NCBI GenBank assembly: GCA_037903475.1
Contig: JBAJFG010000588.1
Span: 62,001 to 126,000, forward strand
Source of the DNA: Ancylostoma caninum
Taxonomy: Eukaryota > Nematoda > Chromadorea > Rhabditida > Ancylostomatidae
DNA: 64,000 nucleotides
Direction: 5' to 3'
Below, piece after piece: positions 23,520 to 35,520 of this stretch. Within the stretch, counting starts at the first letter, position 1. The number at the start of each line of letters is the position of its first letter. Position numbers and translations under genes: made by a program. The notes under the pieces were generated by a model. That model was not told the origin of the DNA, ran no database searches, and saw only the letters and a program-made list of their open reading frames with translations.

Positions 23520-24640
23520 ATTCACTAATATCTTATCCGGGGAGGATTGTTGTTAATTTATTCACAGGAATCACAGAACATTGCGTCGCACGATTTTAAA
23601 AAATTTGGAAAAAAAACCTTATCTTCATTCGCTGGCAACCCAGCAGGGGAAGCGTCAACGGTCGTTCCGAGTACGTGCTCAGAATTCCTCCGAATTATTA
23701 CTCTTTGTAGCAGTAAAATGTATGAAAATCCGGAAGTGAACCACCTAAAGAAAAGTCTTTCTGTAGGTTCTGAACAGGGTATGCATTAGGTAAGTGAACC
23801 TTATTGGAAGGGCTCATATTACACGTGCGTTTCCGTTGTGGGTGAACTTTTAAGGGGTAATTTACATTGTGTGAATGAGTATTGAGAAATGCAAGAGAAA
23901 CGCAATTTCGTCTTGATAGCAATAAATGCTGTGAAGCGAACTTATGGTAAGTTTTCAAAATCGGCCAATTCAAGTCCCCGCAGGGTTGAGAAACTAATGG
24001 AAAGGCTAATTTCAGTGAGAAGAAGGGATATACGTACGTGTGGCGGTCATTTACTAGTTCATTGTTCCAACAACAAGACGCCTTGTGCAGATGTCATCAG
24101 TTATGGGTGCCAGAACGATCGCTATGATCTGACTCAATATCCGTACTTTTATATTGTTACTATGTTACTGTGAAGTGTATTTGGTAATTTTTCAGACTTA
24201 ACAAGGGGCCGAAAGCATAACTGAGATTACTCATGGTAGACGCGTCGCCGTACCCAGTCCTACTCTTTATCTGATGGCTATCACCGTGTTTGACCATGGG
24301 TGACGTTGTCTATATCCATCTGCCACACATGGGTAATCATAGCTATAGATATAAAACCACACATCTCCCCTATAATTCATCCGAGCCAAGCTCAGACGAG
24401 CCACGTGTCTGTTACTTCTCATTACCTAGCTGCCTTTGCTTGGAAGTCCAAGGCGTTCTTCGACGAAACATGCAAAAAAATCCTCATTGGGTTCATCTGT
24501 GGACAAAGATAAAGAAGAGACTCATACTGCGTGGAAATGGTTGGCTGCAAAAAAATTCAAGAACGATGCTCAATCTGCTCGAGATTTATGGCGATGAGAA
24601 TAATAAAACCCCCGTTCAGAGTGTGGACCAGGCCAAGTCT
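23520..24640 (+). repeat. segmental duplication block shared with 29900-30170
   Basis: From about 24115 to 24360 the sequence matches 29930-30120 in order (CTGACTCA, TGAGATTAC, ACTCTTTATCTG, CATGGGTGACGTTGTC, CATGGGTAATCATAGCTA). The stretch before 24115 is not assigned. It precedes a dead CAP copy, so it is probably the decayed upstream region of that unit. Confidence 0.55.
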
Positions 24641-25798
24641 GCATGTACAAAAGTTAGTCTCAAACTCCATCGAAAATGAAGATTCTAGTGAGTTAATAGT
24701 GCTAGATGTCCTCCAATCACTACGTTGAAACTAGCAAGAAGCTGCGATATGGCTTGGACCCGTGCAGTGCTTTAAAAAATCAAATCAGATCAGCAGATCA
24801 AAAGGACCTAACAAAAAAAGACGCTATCGTGTGCATCTGCTCTGCGTCTCACTTGGCAGTAATTTTCTAGGCTTCCTACATCTTTTCCAACTTTCGCCGA
24901 TCAGAAATTCCAGACATATTTCACGCCTTAGCGCCATATTGGTATGTTATACCAGGTTGGACTCCATATGCAAACATAAATACGTACTTGTATGCCGTGT
25001 AGAAGGAGATTCGTAATCTCTCTCGAAGACGTTGTAGCAGGAATGAAAGAAGCGTACTGCATTTCATATCATAAGATGTGCTGTATTTCAGAATGCGACG
25101 GATGTCCAATATCAGTCGCGATTGCTTGAACCTTTTAAGTAGTGTACTGAGTTTATGATCTATCCGAGTATTTGATTTTGAATCAGACAAATATTGGAAG
25201 GTCCACAAAATGGAAAGTCTTCCAACTCTGACTCAAAGAAAAGAAGGACCGTAGGACGTTTTTAATTTTGGTGTGCTACCGTTCAATTTTCGGACGGGCT
25301 TCTGAATGGTTCATTGGATTTATTGCAGATCCCATCCGTTGATCTGGTTTTTGTCCAGTAGATGGGCCGAATTCGATGATGTTTAAATTTGATCAGCTCG
25401 TAAACATGATCCTTGCAACGCAGTATCAACATGTATATATAAAGGGTGCATCAGAATTATTGACGCACCTAAAATGAGTAGTAGAAAATCAAAGATGCGG
25501 AATTATTGTAAATAGGTGCAGTCGGGTCCGGCAGCCACTGCAAATGGGCGCCGGCGGGCGCCGGCCGCCGCCACCCTCCGGCGCCCCGGTATTAATGAGC
25601 TATAAATCACTCGAGCTTGGGAAAAAGCGAAGAAAATACAATTTTAGTTCATAGTAGACAGGGTAGATAAGCCGCTTAAGAATGGGTTTAAGGCTTAGGC
25701 TTAGGCTTCACAGGAGTGAAGCACCTAAATTTCTAAGATAAACTACGATAAGTGTAAGTGTAAGTAAGATTGGACACTATTTGTATGTTGCATCGCAT

Positions 25799-25874
25799 GC
25801 GCGCATAGCTCAGTGGGTTGAGCGAATGATCGTCGTTGTGGTGGTCAGGGGATCGAATCCTGCCTGTGTCCCCG
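25799..25874 (+). repeat. tRNA-like module 1 in TIR element copy 2
   Basis: A-box TAGCTCAGTGGG at 25806-25817 matches the pol III consensus TRGCNNAGYNGG. B-box GGATCGAATCC at 25850-25860 differs from GGTTCGANTCC by one base. It resembles a tRNA-derived SINE head; the acceptor stem is not convincing, so I do not call it a tRNA gene. Confidence 0.65.
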
Positions 25875-25943
25875 TTTTGCAAATACATATAGTATGCTGA
25901 CTACTGCTGCTGCAGTTATCTAACAAACTCCAACATAAAAAGT

Positions 25944-26020
25944 AGCCCGGATGGCTCAGTGGTTAGAGCGGCAGATTGCAATCTGTCCCTATCGCTGGTT
26001 CCACTCCGTTGGAGATCCAG
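25944..26020 (+). repeat. tRNA-like module 2 in TIR element copy 2
   Basis: A-box TGGCTCAGTGG at 25952-25962 and B-box GGTTCCACTCC at 25997-26007 are separated as in a tRNA. The middle holds a CAGATTGCAATCTG palindrome in place of a normal anticodon arm. Likely tRNA-derived and not functional as a tRNA. Confidence 0.65.
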
Positions 26021-26975
26021 AGTTAAGTATCGCAGTGTTTGGGGTTCACTGCTTGGAACGTCCCCCGTGATCTCCTTCGGGTAGTCCAGGAAGGCATCCG
26101 GCAACGTTTTGCAGAAATTTCGAAGATAAACTACGATAAGTGTAAGCGTAATTAATAGTGGAAAACTCTTTCAAAGATAAAGTACGATAAGTGTAAGTGT
26201 AAATAATAGTAATAGTGTAAGAAATAGTGAAAAATCAGTTTTTCAAAGGTGAGGGAAACTGGGAGAGAGTAACTCCGTCGTAAAGGACTGCTCCACAAAA
26301 GATAAATGATAGCCTTAGAACTACTTTGCAATGGATATGGAACAATTTATACGGATTTCAATTATTTCTGAGGATCCCGAATTGGATGAGCTCTATTATT
26401 GGTTAGCGTATCAGGACACAACAGGGGGTTAGAATGTTTATTCTTACTTCATTGGGGTATTTATAGCAGCCTTATCTTCTCTTCTTATCCTTGGTCCTGT
26501 TATTCTTCTTCATTCCTAACCTGAAACCGGTCATCCCCCAAACATTATTCAGACGGGATAACTGAAGTATTGTGTCCATCTATAGAAGAATAACGGCCAT
26601 TTTTGCATTCGCGAAGCAGTGTACTGTAGCAGAAAATGGAAGAGTTAGCTTCGCTTATTGTGTATTCAGAAATCTTTCCCCATGAAAATCACAAAAATGA
26701 AAAAACGTGAAAGTTGTGAAAATGGTCTCCTGCTTTATAGCCTTAACATATCCACTGCACTTTGTCTACTATGGACTAAAATTGTATTTTAGTCCATAGT
26801 AGACAGAGTGCAGTGGATATGTTAAGATTAAAATTTAACTTTTTTAAATTTTTAAAATTTTCTTCGCTTTCTCCCAAGCTCGAGTGATTTATAGCTCATT
26901 AATACCGGGGCGCCGGAGGGTGGCGGCGGCCGGTTCCCGCCGGCGCCCATTTGCAGTGGCTGCCGGACCCGACTG

Positions 26976-27950
26976 TATATGCAGAATAAAGCTCATCTCT
27001 CGATGATCAGAATAAATGCACTCTTGTTCGCGGCAGCCTCCTTCCCTGCTGAAGCAGTCACAGAGACGACGAGGGATTGCATAGCCTCTGCGCCGCAACT
27101 AACTTAGGTGTCGACTTTGCTACAGATCTTGAACAGATAAGCCTTTGGGAGCGTGATGTTTCTGTGGATGATAGCGCAGCTCTTGCTCTCTAAGATATCC
27201 ATATGGGGTCATCCGTAGACTGGAACTCGGTTCACAAAGAAGCCTATTCTCTGCCAAATTGAAGTCTCTCAAGTAGATTCTTGAAACTGGGCCAGTACCA
27301 CTTTTGTCTCTTGAACAACAGCCAAGCCCTGCCAAAGTACCTATGAATTCATCTTGTGATGCGAACTAAGATAAGACAGAAAATGTGGCCTTAGAAGATT
27401 GCTTAGCTGAGAAAAAAGGAAAGGAAAAAATTTTCTATAGTAATACATAAATGCCTTTTTCCGGCGGGAACACGACAAGACTTGCGTACAAGGACGTGCT
27501 CTCATGTGATACTTGGAGAGCAAGACCTGCCCTACTTCCCATAAGAGTATCGTTCTCCTAAAGCTTACTCTCTTTATAATATGGAAGAAGAATTGACGAA
27601 CTTCAGTTGCGGAGCATGGACAATATTCTCTACTGACATCTTCGTGGCTGCTTCTACAAGGATAGAGAGAGAGCTCTACGAACAGGAGTGGATTTTTTGT
27701 ATTCGTTAAGACATTCTTCATTTTGGATATGCATATGGTGTGGTTTTCAGGATGTTGTCCTTTTTACAGCATAACTTCGGGGCGTCAATATTTATAACGA
27801 ACCCTGTAGTTGTTATAGCATTGATTTTTTCTGCTCGCTGTGCAACACATAACAAAATACGCCATCTCATGGTGAGCAAACGGATTTTGCCAGCAATAAC
27901 GTCATTACCATTTTCTGGTGTTTTATGTCTAGTGAGATTCACCGTCTTGA
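26976..27950. other. stretch inside the CAP relic without a recognisable gene
   Basis: Minus-strand open frames at 27120-27335 and 27341-27721 have no recognisable family or start context. It lies between CAP exon relics. Confidence 0.35.
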
Positions 27951-28734
27951 AAATATGACTGTGACTCCGAGAACAGCGCTGACGAATCAGCTAAAAATGT
28001 TTGACGGCTTTCTTTTCACTTTATAATTACGATGAAATCCCATACCTAGTCGAGGATATACATGATGAGGTGGGTCCTGCTGTAGAGGTTGGCAATCATT
28101 TTGTTCTTTTGCGACATAGTTTTTACAACCCTTTTCATTTTGGCACTACACTGTTGGAATTTTTGCCCATATTATACATAGTTTAGGGCATTAAGTCTGG
28201 TCAAGCGAGGTCCCCATAACGAATCTTTGAGAAACAGGGGATCTGTATCGCTCATTCCACAATATATCAAAAATTTAGATATCAAAGTATTGGTTGTTGC
28301 CAACGAAGGAAATATTCCCTCGCAAAAATCCGGGGCATGAAGTTCTAACATTATTTTATTCTATGCCTGCGTTCACGTTTACCAGGCGAGATAGGGGTAT
28401 CAGCACATTCGCGACAACGCAGATTTCCCGCTCGGGCTACTTTGGCCCAAAGCGAGTTTCCGTTTGTTTCTCATCAGAATTGTAGGAATCAGGGCATATT
28501 TGACATGTTGATCACAAATATGCCATTTTGCTTGCTTGAACACTTTTGTAGTGTTACTGTATGTATACTGTAGAAACTGTAGAAAGACCTTTTGCGCTCA
28601 GAATTCGATCAAATTGTGCACATCACTTGAAATCTTGTCCGTTGTGATTGTCCTGTTTGTGCTTCCCGAGAGCCAAAACCAAGCTGCCGCGTCATACAAA
28701 CTAGATGCTCCGGTTTTATTAATATGCAAAGCAT

Positions 28735-28928
28735 TGCTTTGAACACTTTATCTGATATATCACACCTTTTTGTGAGCAATCCTCTTCCTTACCGTATGGG
28801 CAAACAACACACTGTTCAGTTACACAGTGTCTACCATAAATTTTAATAATTAATAATTGTATTTTGATGTTATCATTTGGGATAATTACAGAACCACATA
28901 ATCTTGCAGTTGTGCTCGCGCAAGACAT
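28735..28928 (-). mobile_element. Penelope-like element remnant: zinc-knuckle and start of GIY-YIG domain
   Basis: On the minus strand the fragment contains CVVCPYGKEEDC followed by KGVIYQIKCSK. This is the Cys-rich linker and first strand that precede the YVGET core in Penelope-like endonucleases. The core itself is cut off, so the copy ends inside the domain. It is a different copy from 11621-11957. Confidence 0.65.
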
Positions 28929-28959
28929 TTACGGAGTTCAATGCTCGCTGCTGGAGAAT

Positions 28960-29310
28960 TTTCGACATCTTGTTGCTTCACAATTACAGCTAAGGCTCTG
29001 ATGAAGAGGGAACTGTGGGCAAACGATTGAAGTCATCTACTACTGCTAAAATATGCCTATTATTCATAGCTTTGCATAGAACAAAAAATCTCCCTGAGCA
29101 AAGGACTTAGCAGGTATTGATTGCAGCCTCTGAGTTAGCAGTTAGTAAAATACATCAGTATTTGCATTAGGTTGAGGAGAAACTAGTTATAGAAACGATA
29201 ATCATGCCCTGTTCTTCATCCTTTGCTTCAAATATCAACATGAACAAAAGTTTTTCTCAAACTGCATCGAAAATGGAACGTCTGCTGAGTTAATAGTGCT
29301 AGATGTCCTC
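28960..29310 (+). repeat. segmental duplication block with a CAP exon 4-like scrap
   Basis: 28960-29220 matches 4830-5090. At 29245-29320 there is a second scrap resembling the end of CAP exon 4 and its intron (CTGCATCGAAAATGG, GTGCTAGATGTCCTCCAA), similar to 24650. Confidence 0.55.
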
Positions 29311-30180
29311 CAACTACTAGTCTAGGTCTTTCTGCTTAGGCACATCGTGCGCAATTTCGCTGGTTTCCTTTTAAAATCTACGTAAATTCTGATCAATTTC
29401 GTGCCACACCCCTCCCATTTTCTCCTTGAAGTTCTGACGGAAATCACCAATATGGAGTCATCTAAGTGAGGAGGGAACATCTAAGTGTTATTTCCAAGAG
29501 AACAAGAGGCATTGAACAGGATCAGCTTCTATCATGAAGCGAACAATTCAAATAGCACATTAAACACTAAAAAAAGGAAGTTCATAAAGAAATGTAGTGC
29601 ATCACGTCAACCCTTGAAGGGTCGCGAAAATTTTCGCGCTATTCACCACGGTCCGAATTTATCCGGAAACCGGCGGAATTCCGCGAACTACACTATTGGC
29701 ACGGAGTTTCCTAGGAAAACTTCTCTTTCATACCTCTCTAGTAATTCTAGACCGACGGTTTATGCCGGAGTAAAATTACCAGAGAGCTATGGAGGAGAGG
29801 TTTTGCCTGAAGATCATCAGCGATTTTCCAAGCCCAAAGGAGCGGTCATTTTTTATTCACTATCTCACCTAGAAGACAACTAGGGCAGAAATCAGCAGTG
29901 AGTACCAGTATTCACGCCATAATCTGACTCAGAATCCATCAGGTTTTGTTGTTACTGTGTTATTGTAAAGCACATTCGATAACCCTTCGAAGGCATAATT
30001 GAGATTACCCATAGTGAACGTGGTAGATTTACTCTTTATCTGGCGACCATTGCCATATTTGCGCATGGGTGACGTTGTCCACACCCAGCAGCACATGGGT
30101 AATCATAGCTAAAGATGTACACCAAAACTTACAAAGGTGCTAAAAACCCGGTCTCTGACGGAATTCCATGTGGGTGGAGC
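29311..30180. other. unassigned stretch with one 132-codon open frame
   Basis: 29485-29883 on the plus strand is open for 132 codons with a basic, Ser-rich composition. I recognise no family, and it lies in duplicated debris, so I do not call it a gene. 29930-30120 belongs to the duplicated block shared with 24.1 kb. Confidence 0.35.
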
Positions 30181-31250
30181 GCTGCGTGTGTATAGGCTAC
30201 CCGCCGCACCTGTAGCGCTAGGCAACAGGTGCCTTTCTGATCGATAGGATCATCAGTGGTAGACTGTTTGCTTTGTTGATTTGGTTCAGCAAATTAGTAC
30301 AAGTTTCGTCCCGAAAAAAAGGGTCAGCAGATGTCCACAACCTGATAATAGGTCGAACACAGAGGTGGGACACTCTCTTGAAAAGTCTCCAGTTGTGTTT
30401 GTCGTTGTTTTTCGAGTGATCTGAAAATGTGAGATTTGCAGCCTTCAATTGCAATAGTATTTTCGCTCTTCTTCTCCAAATTTACTATCTTAATTGGGAT
30501 GCGGTAGATCACGAAGCTATCAATCTTCCGGATAAAGCTGGTAAACTAACACAGTTATACACAGAAGCGGATATAGTGACCAATATTCCATTTATTTCCT
30601 GATAGGAAGTAGGCAGATGGCGCAAGTTAACACAGTCTAACATGGAGGCGCAGTTTTTGCACCATCATCTGGATTGTCTATACTTCTTGATTATAAGCGC
30701 CGTGTTGATGTATGGGGACATACATCGAAGACCAAGTCTCTTTGCTGAGCTAGTAGTTGATGTATTATGCTCTTCCCAATACCATTGTTTGGGCGACACT
30801 CTGGCATCCTCCGAAAATCTTGTGGAAACATTTTCCAACATGGAGAAGAACTGCCGGAATATTTTCGGTTGTGAGGAAAAGGAAAACCGACCGATTGGAA
30901 AAGAGTAGTAAATCAATAAGACTAATTTAGTAGCGGTCCCATTAAGGACGTGGATCAGCGGTGACATTAAGTAATGAACAGACCTCAAAAACTGTTCAAT
31001 AAGTGTTGAACGCTTCGATGTAACGAGTATGATAGCCAGTGGCAATATCGCAACAATCAAAGGCTAACCATTGTTTTTCTCGATGCTCCACTATCATGAC
31101 TTATAATAACGGGCTTATTCTCTGTGTGTGTAAGTGTGTGTGTGTGTCTGTGGGTCACGAAATTCGTTCATCCTGTTTTGAAGAGAGAGTAGGGCGGTTG
31201 TCCTACTCTAATCATACCTCGAGGTTGCTAGCAGACTCCCTGCGGGTCCC
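30181..31250. other. intergenic stretch with dispersed repeat fragment
   Basis: 30600-30720 matches pieces of the 12 kb and 17.6 kb repeats (CATCTGGATTGTC, ATTATAAGCGCCGTGTT). A GT-rich microsatellite lies at 31121-31150. No gene recognised. Confidence 0.4.
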
Positions 31251-31254
31251 CTGC

Positions 31255-31620
31255 TGTAATAAAGGGGCGCCATCGCCCAGAAAGGGGGGGGAACAGGTCC
31301 ACTGCTGTGATAAGGGTGCGCCGGCGCCCAGAAGTGGGAGAGACGGGTCCACTGCTGTGATAAGGGTGCGCTGGTGCACAGAAGTGGGGGAGACGGGTCC
31401 GCTGCTGTGATAAGGGTGCACCGGGGCCCAGAAGTGGGGGAGACGGGTAGCCCGTGATAAGGGTGCGCCGGTGCCCAGAAGTGGGAGAGACGGGTCCACA
31501 GCGGCGATAAGGGCGCGCCGGCGCCCAGAAGTGGGGAAGATGGGTCTGTAGCCGTGATAAGGGTGCGCAGGGGTCTAAAAGTGTGCTCGGGTCCAACGGT
31601 GTGATAAGCTTGTGCTCGTG
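31255..31620. repeat. minisatellite, about 51-bp unit, about 7 copies
   Basis: The unit contains GTGATAAGGGTGCGCCGGCG, then CCCAGAAGTGGG and GGGTCCA, repeated with substitutions. It is related to the 60-bp array at 43640. Because the unit is a multiple of three, the minus strand stays open over much of the array; these frames are a by-product of the repeat, not evidence of a protein. Confidence 0.85.
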
Positions 31621-31910
31621 TTCGCTACTGAGGAAATAACATGATTTGGGTCCATCTTTGCTCGATCGTTTCGCTGGCGCTTACCATCGATCACAAAACA
31701 CTAAATGTCAGAGCTAAGCAGAGGGTAGTGTGCAATCCGCGCGATTTCTTCTACCTCACATCCCCTTCGAGCTCTTCCTCTCCCATTCGTTCGCGAACCC
31801 ACCGCACCCTCCTTTTTTATATGTTCAAACTGGCTCCTATCATTTGACCAGTTACAACGATCAAAGCATGGTAAACCATTTGGGGTAGTCATTCCAAGTT
31901 GAATCGGTTA
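31621..31910. other. unassigned spacer
   Basis: No gene recognised. Confidence 0.4.
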
Positions 31911-31912
31911 TA

Positions 31913-32056
31913 CAGTCTTTCTCAAAAATTTTTGCTTCACGCTGAACCGCCCGTCAGCTTAGCCACGTCACACCACGTATAATAATGCAAAGGTGATGCG
32001 GCACGGCTTAGCAGATGGGCGGTGAAGCATGAGGCAAGAATTTTTGAGAAGGACTG
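31913..32056. mobile_element. small MITE with CAGTC ends and TA target
   Basis: It starts CAGTCTTTCTCAAAAATTTT and ends with its near inverse, closing in AAGGACTG. The inverted repeats run about 50 bases per arm, and TA flanks both sides (31911-31912, 32057-32058). 144 bp, non-coding, Tc1/mariner style. Confidence 0.8.
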
Positions 32057-32237
32057 TATATAGTTACAAATAGCTATTTCAGGTGAGCGAAAGATAAAAT
32101 TGCTCTAAGAAACGCGGGTAGTCCCTTCTGGTCAGTCCAGTTCTACATCAGAGAAAGCAATGGATAGGATGTGGAACGCGTAATAGCAAAAATATGCTAC
32201 GGCTGTGAGCCTATCAAATGAGAAAGGGATGAAGTCA

Positions 32238-32301
32238 TGCGAGCGAAGTGAGCATCAGGAAAAGTCTGGAGGTCCGGCGTTAGCCCGACGGCTAGACTGG
32301 T
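32238..32301. repeat. structured repeat (nested hairpin), copy 1
   Basis: It shares GCGAGCGAAGYGAGCA, then GTCCGGCGTTAGCC and CTGGTA, with 44654-44717. In this copy an AGTCT/AGACT outer stem and a partly mismatched GTCCGGC/GCCCGAC inner stem can form around a GTTA loop. Confidence 0.6.
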
Positions 32302-33139
32302 ATCAACATAAGGAGAGGAGCTGTGAAGATCACCCAATTGGAAAAGGACAGGAAGTGGAGAAATTGTGAGAGTATTTTCTCTTTTTTTTTGAGTTTCTGA
32401 TAGGAGGATGTTGTGTGAATTCCTTAGTCCTTCACCCAGAAACGTGACTCGGTGTTTGTATGTCCCAGGTTTTCACGAACAACAAGACGCTCGATTCCGA
32501 CAACACTCGAGCTAGTTGCTGTTCAAAGTGTAACGTTGTCAAACCCTGTCCAGCTACCAAGCTGTCAATAATGCCCATCTGAGCCAGGCACTCAATAAAA
32601 CCAGAAATGTGGAGCACAACTCGTAAATAGAGTGCACGTGTTGATTGGTTACACTGCTTGGCGTGGCAGCTTGTCTCTTTAGAGCCAGCTATGCAAAAAA
32701 GCTAAGGATACATCTCGAGAACCAATAAGCAAACGGAAATCACAATTAAAATATTGACACATCTACAACAAGGTATAGGCTTTCGGTGCTGAGATGGGAT
32801 AGACCTGTGGAATAAATAACTTAGATACTCGTTCTTCACCGGCATACCTGAGCATCAGCGATTCACCGTACAGTGCATGTAACCATTTTCATTTATTATT
32901 TGATATCATATGGGCGTTGTGGCGATTTGTTTCAAAATGTGGATCTATTCCCAAATAATGATGTAGGAGATAAGTGTTCAATTCGTGCTTTTTTGGCAAA
33001 TGCGATCATGTATGTATAATATGTTCTGATGAGTTCCGCGTTAGATGGTTGCACCTCATTCAGCCATCTCTCTATGGAGGTAGAGACTGCTCGAATTAAA
33101 GAGATGGAATTATGAAAGAAAACCATGTAGTTCCACCTA
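32302..33139. other. intergenic stretch without a recognisable gene
   Basis: No supported gene or repeat beyond low-complexity T runs. Confidence 0.4.
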
Positions 33140-33630
33140 AAAGTTGGACGAAAGGTGCAGTGCCCGCGCTGACGGGGATGGATCACGATCGAGTTATATG
33201 CCATATTGCTCCGAAACTCGGTGCAATCTACTTAATCTCCGATAGATTGTTCGCATTAGATGCAAACATCATGTTATCGAAAAAAGCAGCGCTTGACTTT
33301 TACTTTATTTTACTCTTTCGAAGAATCACAATTGTTTCTCACTTTTCGTTACAATCACATAAACACAACCCTACAACTAACCACAAACATTCTCTGGCTG
33401 AGTTCAAAAAGGCGCACTGCTACTGTAGTAAATTTCCTCAGATGAGTGGCTTAGGATTCAGGATTCATGTGTTTTCACATCTGAAAAGCAGGGATTTCCA
33501 GACATTGAAGTGCAATGAAGATACTCGTGAGATTATCAACCCTCCTAGATAATCTGGCAATTACAACTAATACATAGCAATTAATGAATACCGCATATGT
33601 ATACGAAGATGGTCTTATTAGATTTGATAG
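33140..33630 (+). repeat. conserved CAP-array upstream block, copy C
   Basis: 33140-33420 matches 18225-18480, and 33465-33630 matches 19959-20110. The hAT element sits between the two parts in copy B and is absent here. The plus-strand frames in this block come from the repeat. Confidence 0.75.
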
Positions 33631-33659
33631 ATGAGTAGACGCGTAGACGCTGTTGCTAC

Positions 33660-34205
33660 ATGTTGGAATTTCACAATGTTTCCGCAAAAAATCATCTGAA
33701 TTGGCAGAATTCAGGGGGATCCTAGGAAATTGTGGGAAACTACGAGATTTTCAGAGAATATGAATGGTTTTTCCAAGAATCTATTGAAATGTTGAAATTT
33801 CACAACGTTTCCGCAAAAAATCACCTGAACTGGAAGAATTCAGCGAGATTCCAGAAAATTTGGAGAAATTCGTGCAAATTTCATGTGGCATGTGCGGCAT
33901 GGCGGGTGTCAGTACAAGGCAAAGGTAGGTTATTTTAATGATCCTGCTAAATCCTCCCAATCTTGGTCATTCTGGGCTTTTTTGGTGGGAATTTTGTGAA
34001 ATTTCAAGTTTCTCGTACATTTTTAGAAAAACCATTCATTTTCCGAAAATTGCATGAATTTCTCCAAATTTCCTAGAATTCTGCTGAATTCGCCCAATTC
34101 AGGTGATCTTTTGCGGAGACATTGTGAAATTCCAACATTTTCATAGATTTTTGGAAAAACCATTTATATTCTCTGAAAATCTCACAATTTTCCCAAAATT
34201 TGCTT
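33660..34205. mobile_element. fold-back element
   Basis: The left arm (33663-33890) has two tandem copies of a segment containing TTTCACAAYGTTTCCGCAAAAAATCA and a gaatGGTTTTTCC word. The right arm (about 33995-34205) carries the same words inverted. A 100-base non-palindromic centre separates the arms. Non-coding. Confidence 0.65.
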
Positions 34206-35250
34206 TGAAATGGGCATAAATTATTTCTTTATGTGTATGTAACCTGTTCTTTGAGTTCTTGGATGTCCATTTAAATTAGGCGATGTCTGGGATGTGTTAT
34301 TATACCTCCAATATAAGCACAGTTACTGGCACTGCCGAGTCTGCCTGCGGGAATCAGGTCACTGCAGACTGCCTACGTAAATATGCGCTGCGCCTGGCAC
34401 AAGGGTCAGCTTTTTTCTAGGCACGAGGATAAAACTTATATATTTGTGATCTATGCATTGTGGCGATTCAGAAAATATGCTAATTTACCTGGATTTCGTT
34501 CGATGACAGAAATGATGTCAAATTGCGGTGAAAATTGTGATTTTCCCCCTTAAAACCTGAATGTTTTCGATCATAGGCGGAAGTTAATGCCAAATTGAAG
34601 TCAAATTCATAATTAATTGGAAAAGAACCTACCAAAAGGCCAAATCTAAGATTTTCAGGTCGAAATGTTCAGTATTTATGTATGGTGGAAAAAGAGTGCA
34701 AATCAGTGGAACAGGGGGACCACCTAGTTCCAAAGCGAATATCTAAGTGCCTGTGCAAAACTAACAAACCTTTTTTGACCTTAACGTTGAGAAGTTCCTG
34801 GTCTGAGGAAACACCGTTGAGAAGTTCCTGGTCTAAGGAAACGTCAAATATCCCGTCTCTAGCTGAATCCCTGACGGTTACAAAAAGTCCCAAACATTGA
34901 AGTTTCGTGAAAAATAAAGCATATTGAGACCTGTGATAATTATTCTAGAAAACAGCTGGTGAGAGAATTACCTGAATTTCCACTTACCAATTGTCCACAT
35001 CCTTCCATTTTCGAGTGTTTTCTGGAAAATTTTCTTAGTTTCACGTTCCTATCGATGATTTCAAAATTTTCACTTTTTTTCAGTTGAAAAATTCATTGAA
35101 ATGAAAATATAGCAAGTTTCACATCTTGTCCGACTCGAAATTGGCTGAGGATTTCGAATATGAGCTTGAGTTTCCAAAATTTTCACTTACAAGGAAGTTA
35201 TGGCATGCCGACGGCTCGCGACCGATTAATCCGTCGCCGACGCAATCCGT
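34206..35250. other. intergenic stretch without a recognisable gene
   Basis: No gene recognised. A 21-base direct repeat (GTTGAGAAGTTCCTGGTCT...) lies at about 34786-34836. Confidence 0.4.
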
Positions 35251-35520
35251 TTTTTTTGCAGAAGTTATGGACTGTATTTGTATATTTCACAAAAAAGAAA
35301 TACCTAGTTAATGGGTTGGAAGATACACGTGTAATTTCTACCTCTTTGTGGCAAATCTCATCATTATGATGATTTGCAAGGCACAAACTTGGGAGCTCCA
35401 TTCAAAAAAAGCTCTTCAGGAAGTGTTACGGTTGTTACCGGTCCTCACCACTTCACCACCATTCATTAAAAAGGAATTTGTCGCATTGATTGGTGTACTT
35501 AAAATAAGAGAATCAAAACA

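Larger units (their letters stand above)
25519..26975 (+). repeat. TIR element with tRNA-like modules, copy 2 (complete, with internal insertion)
   Basis: Both ends carry the GC-rich inverted repeat of about 100 bases (CAGTCGGGTCCGGCAG...). It is 1457 bp long, about 165 bp longer in the middle (around 26395-26560) than the 45355 copy. TA follows the right end, but the left flank reads TG. Two tRNA-like modules lie inside on the plus strand. A perfect inverted repeat around TTTTAGTCCATAGTAGACAG lies at 26760-26810. No transposase is encoded, so it is non-autonomous. The CAGTC end with a TA target suggests Tc1/mariner-type mobilisation, which is inference. Confidence 0.85.
24650..28260 (+). pseudogene. 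CAP relic: scattered remains of a fourth CAP gene
   Basis: Three pieces line up with CAP-1. 24650-24850 resembles its exon 4 end and following intron (CATCGAAAATG, GTGCTAGATGTCCTCCAA). 27951-28086 resembles exon 5 (reads YDC..SENSA.ESAKN, then a TGA, then a short in-frame tail ending GPAVE). 28087-28260 resembles intron 5 and the start of exon 6 (acceptor then GTCAAGCGAGG). Internal stops, lost signal exons and a 1.4 kb TIR element between the pieces show it is dead. Confidence 0.7.

Noticed and set aside
25944..26020. Functional tRNA genes in the TIR elements
   Set aside because: A- and B-boxes are present but the anticodon arm is a palindrome without a proper loop and the acceptor stems do not pair; all copies sit in a repeat.
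29485..29883. 132-codon plus-strand open frame
   Set aside because: No family recognised and it lies within duplicated CAP debris; kept only as a note.
31212..31596. Minus-strand open frames over the 51-bp array
   Set aside because: Same reason: repeat by-product with several frames open at once.
32238..32301. Self-cleaving ribozyme (hammerhead or twister)
   Set aside because: The hairpin lacks the CTGATGA...GAAA core of hammerheads and the conserved twister loop; kept as an unnamed structured repeat.
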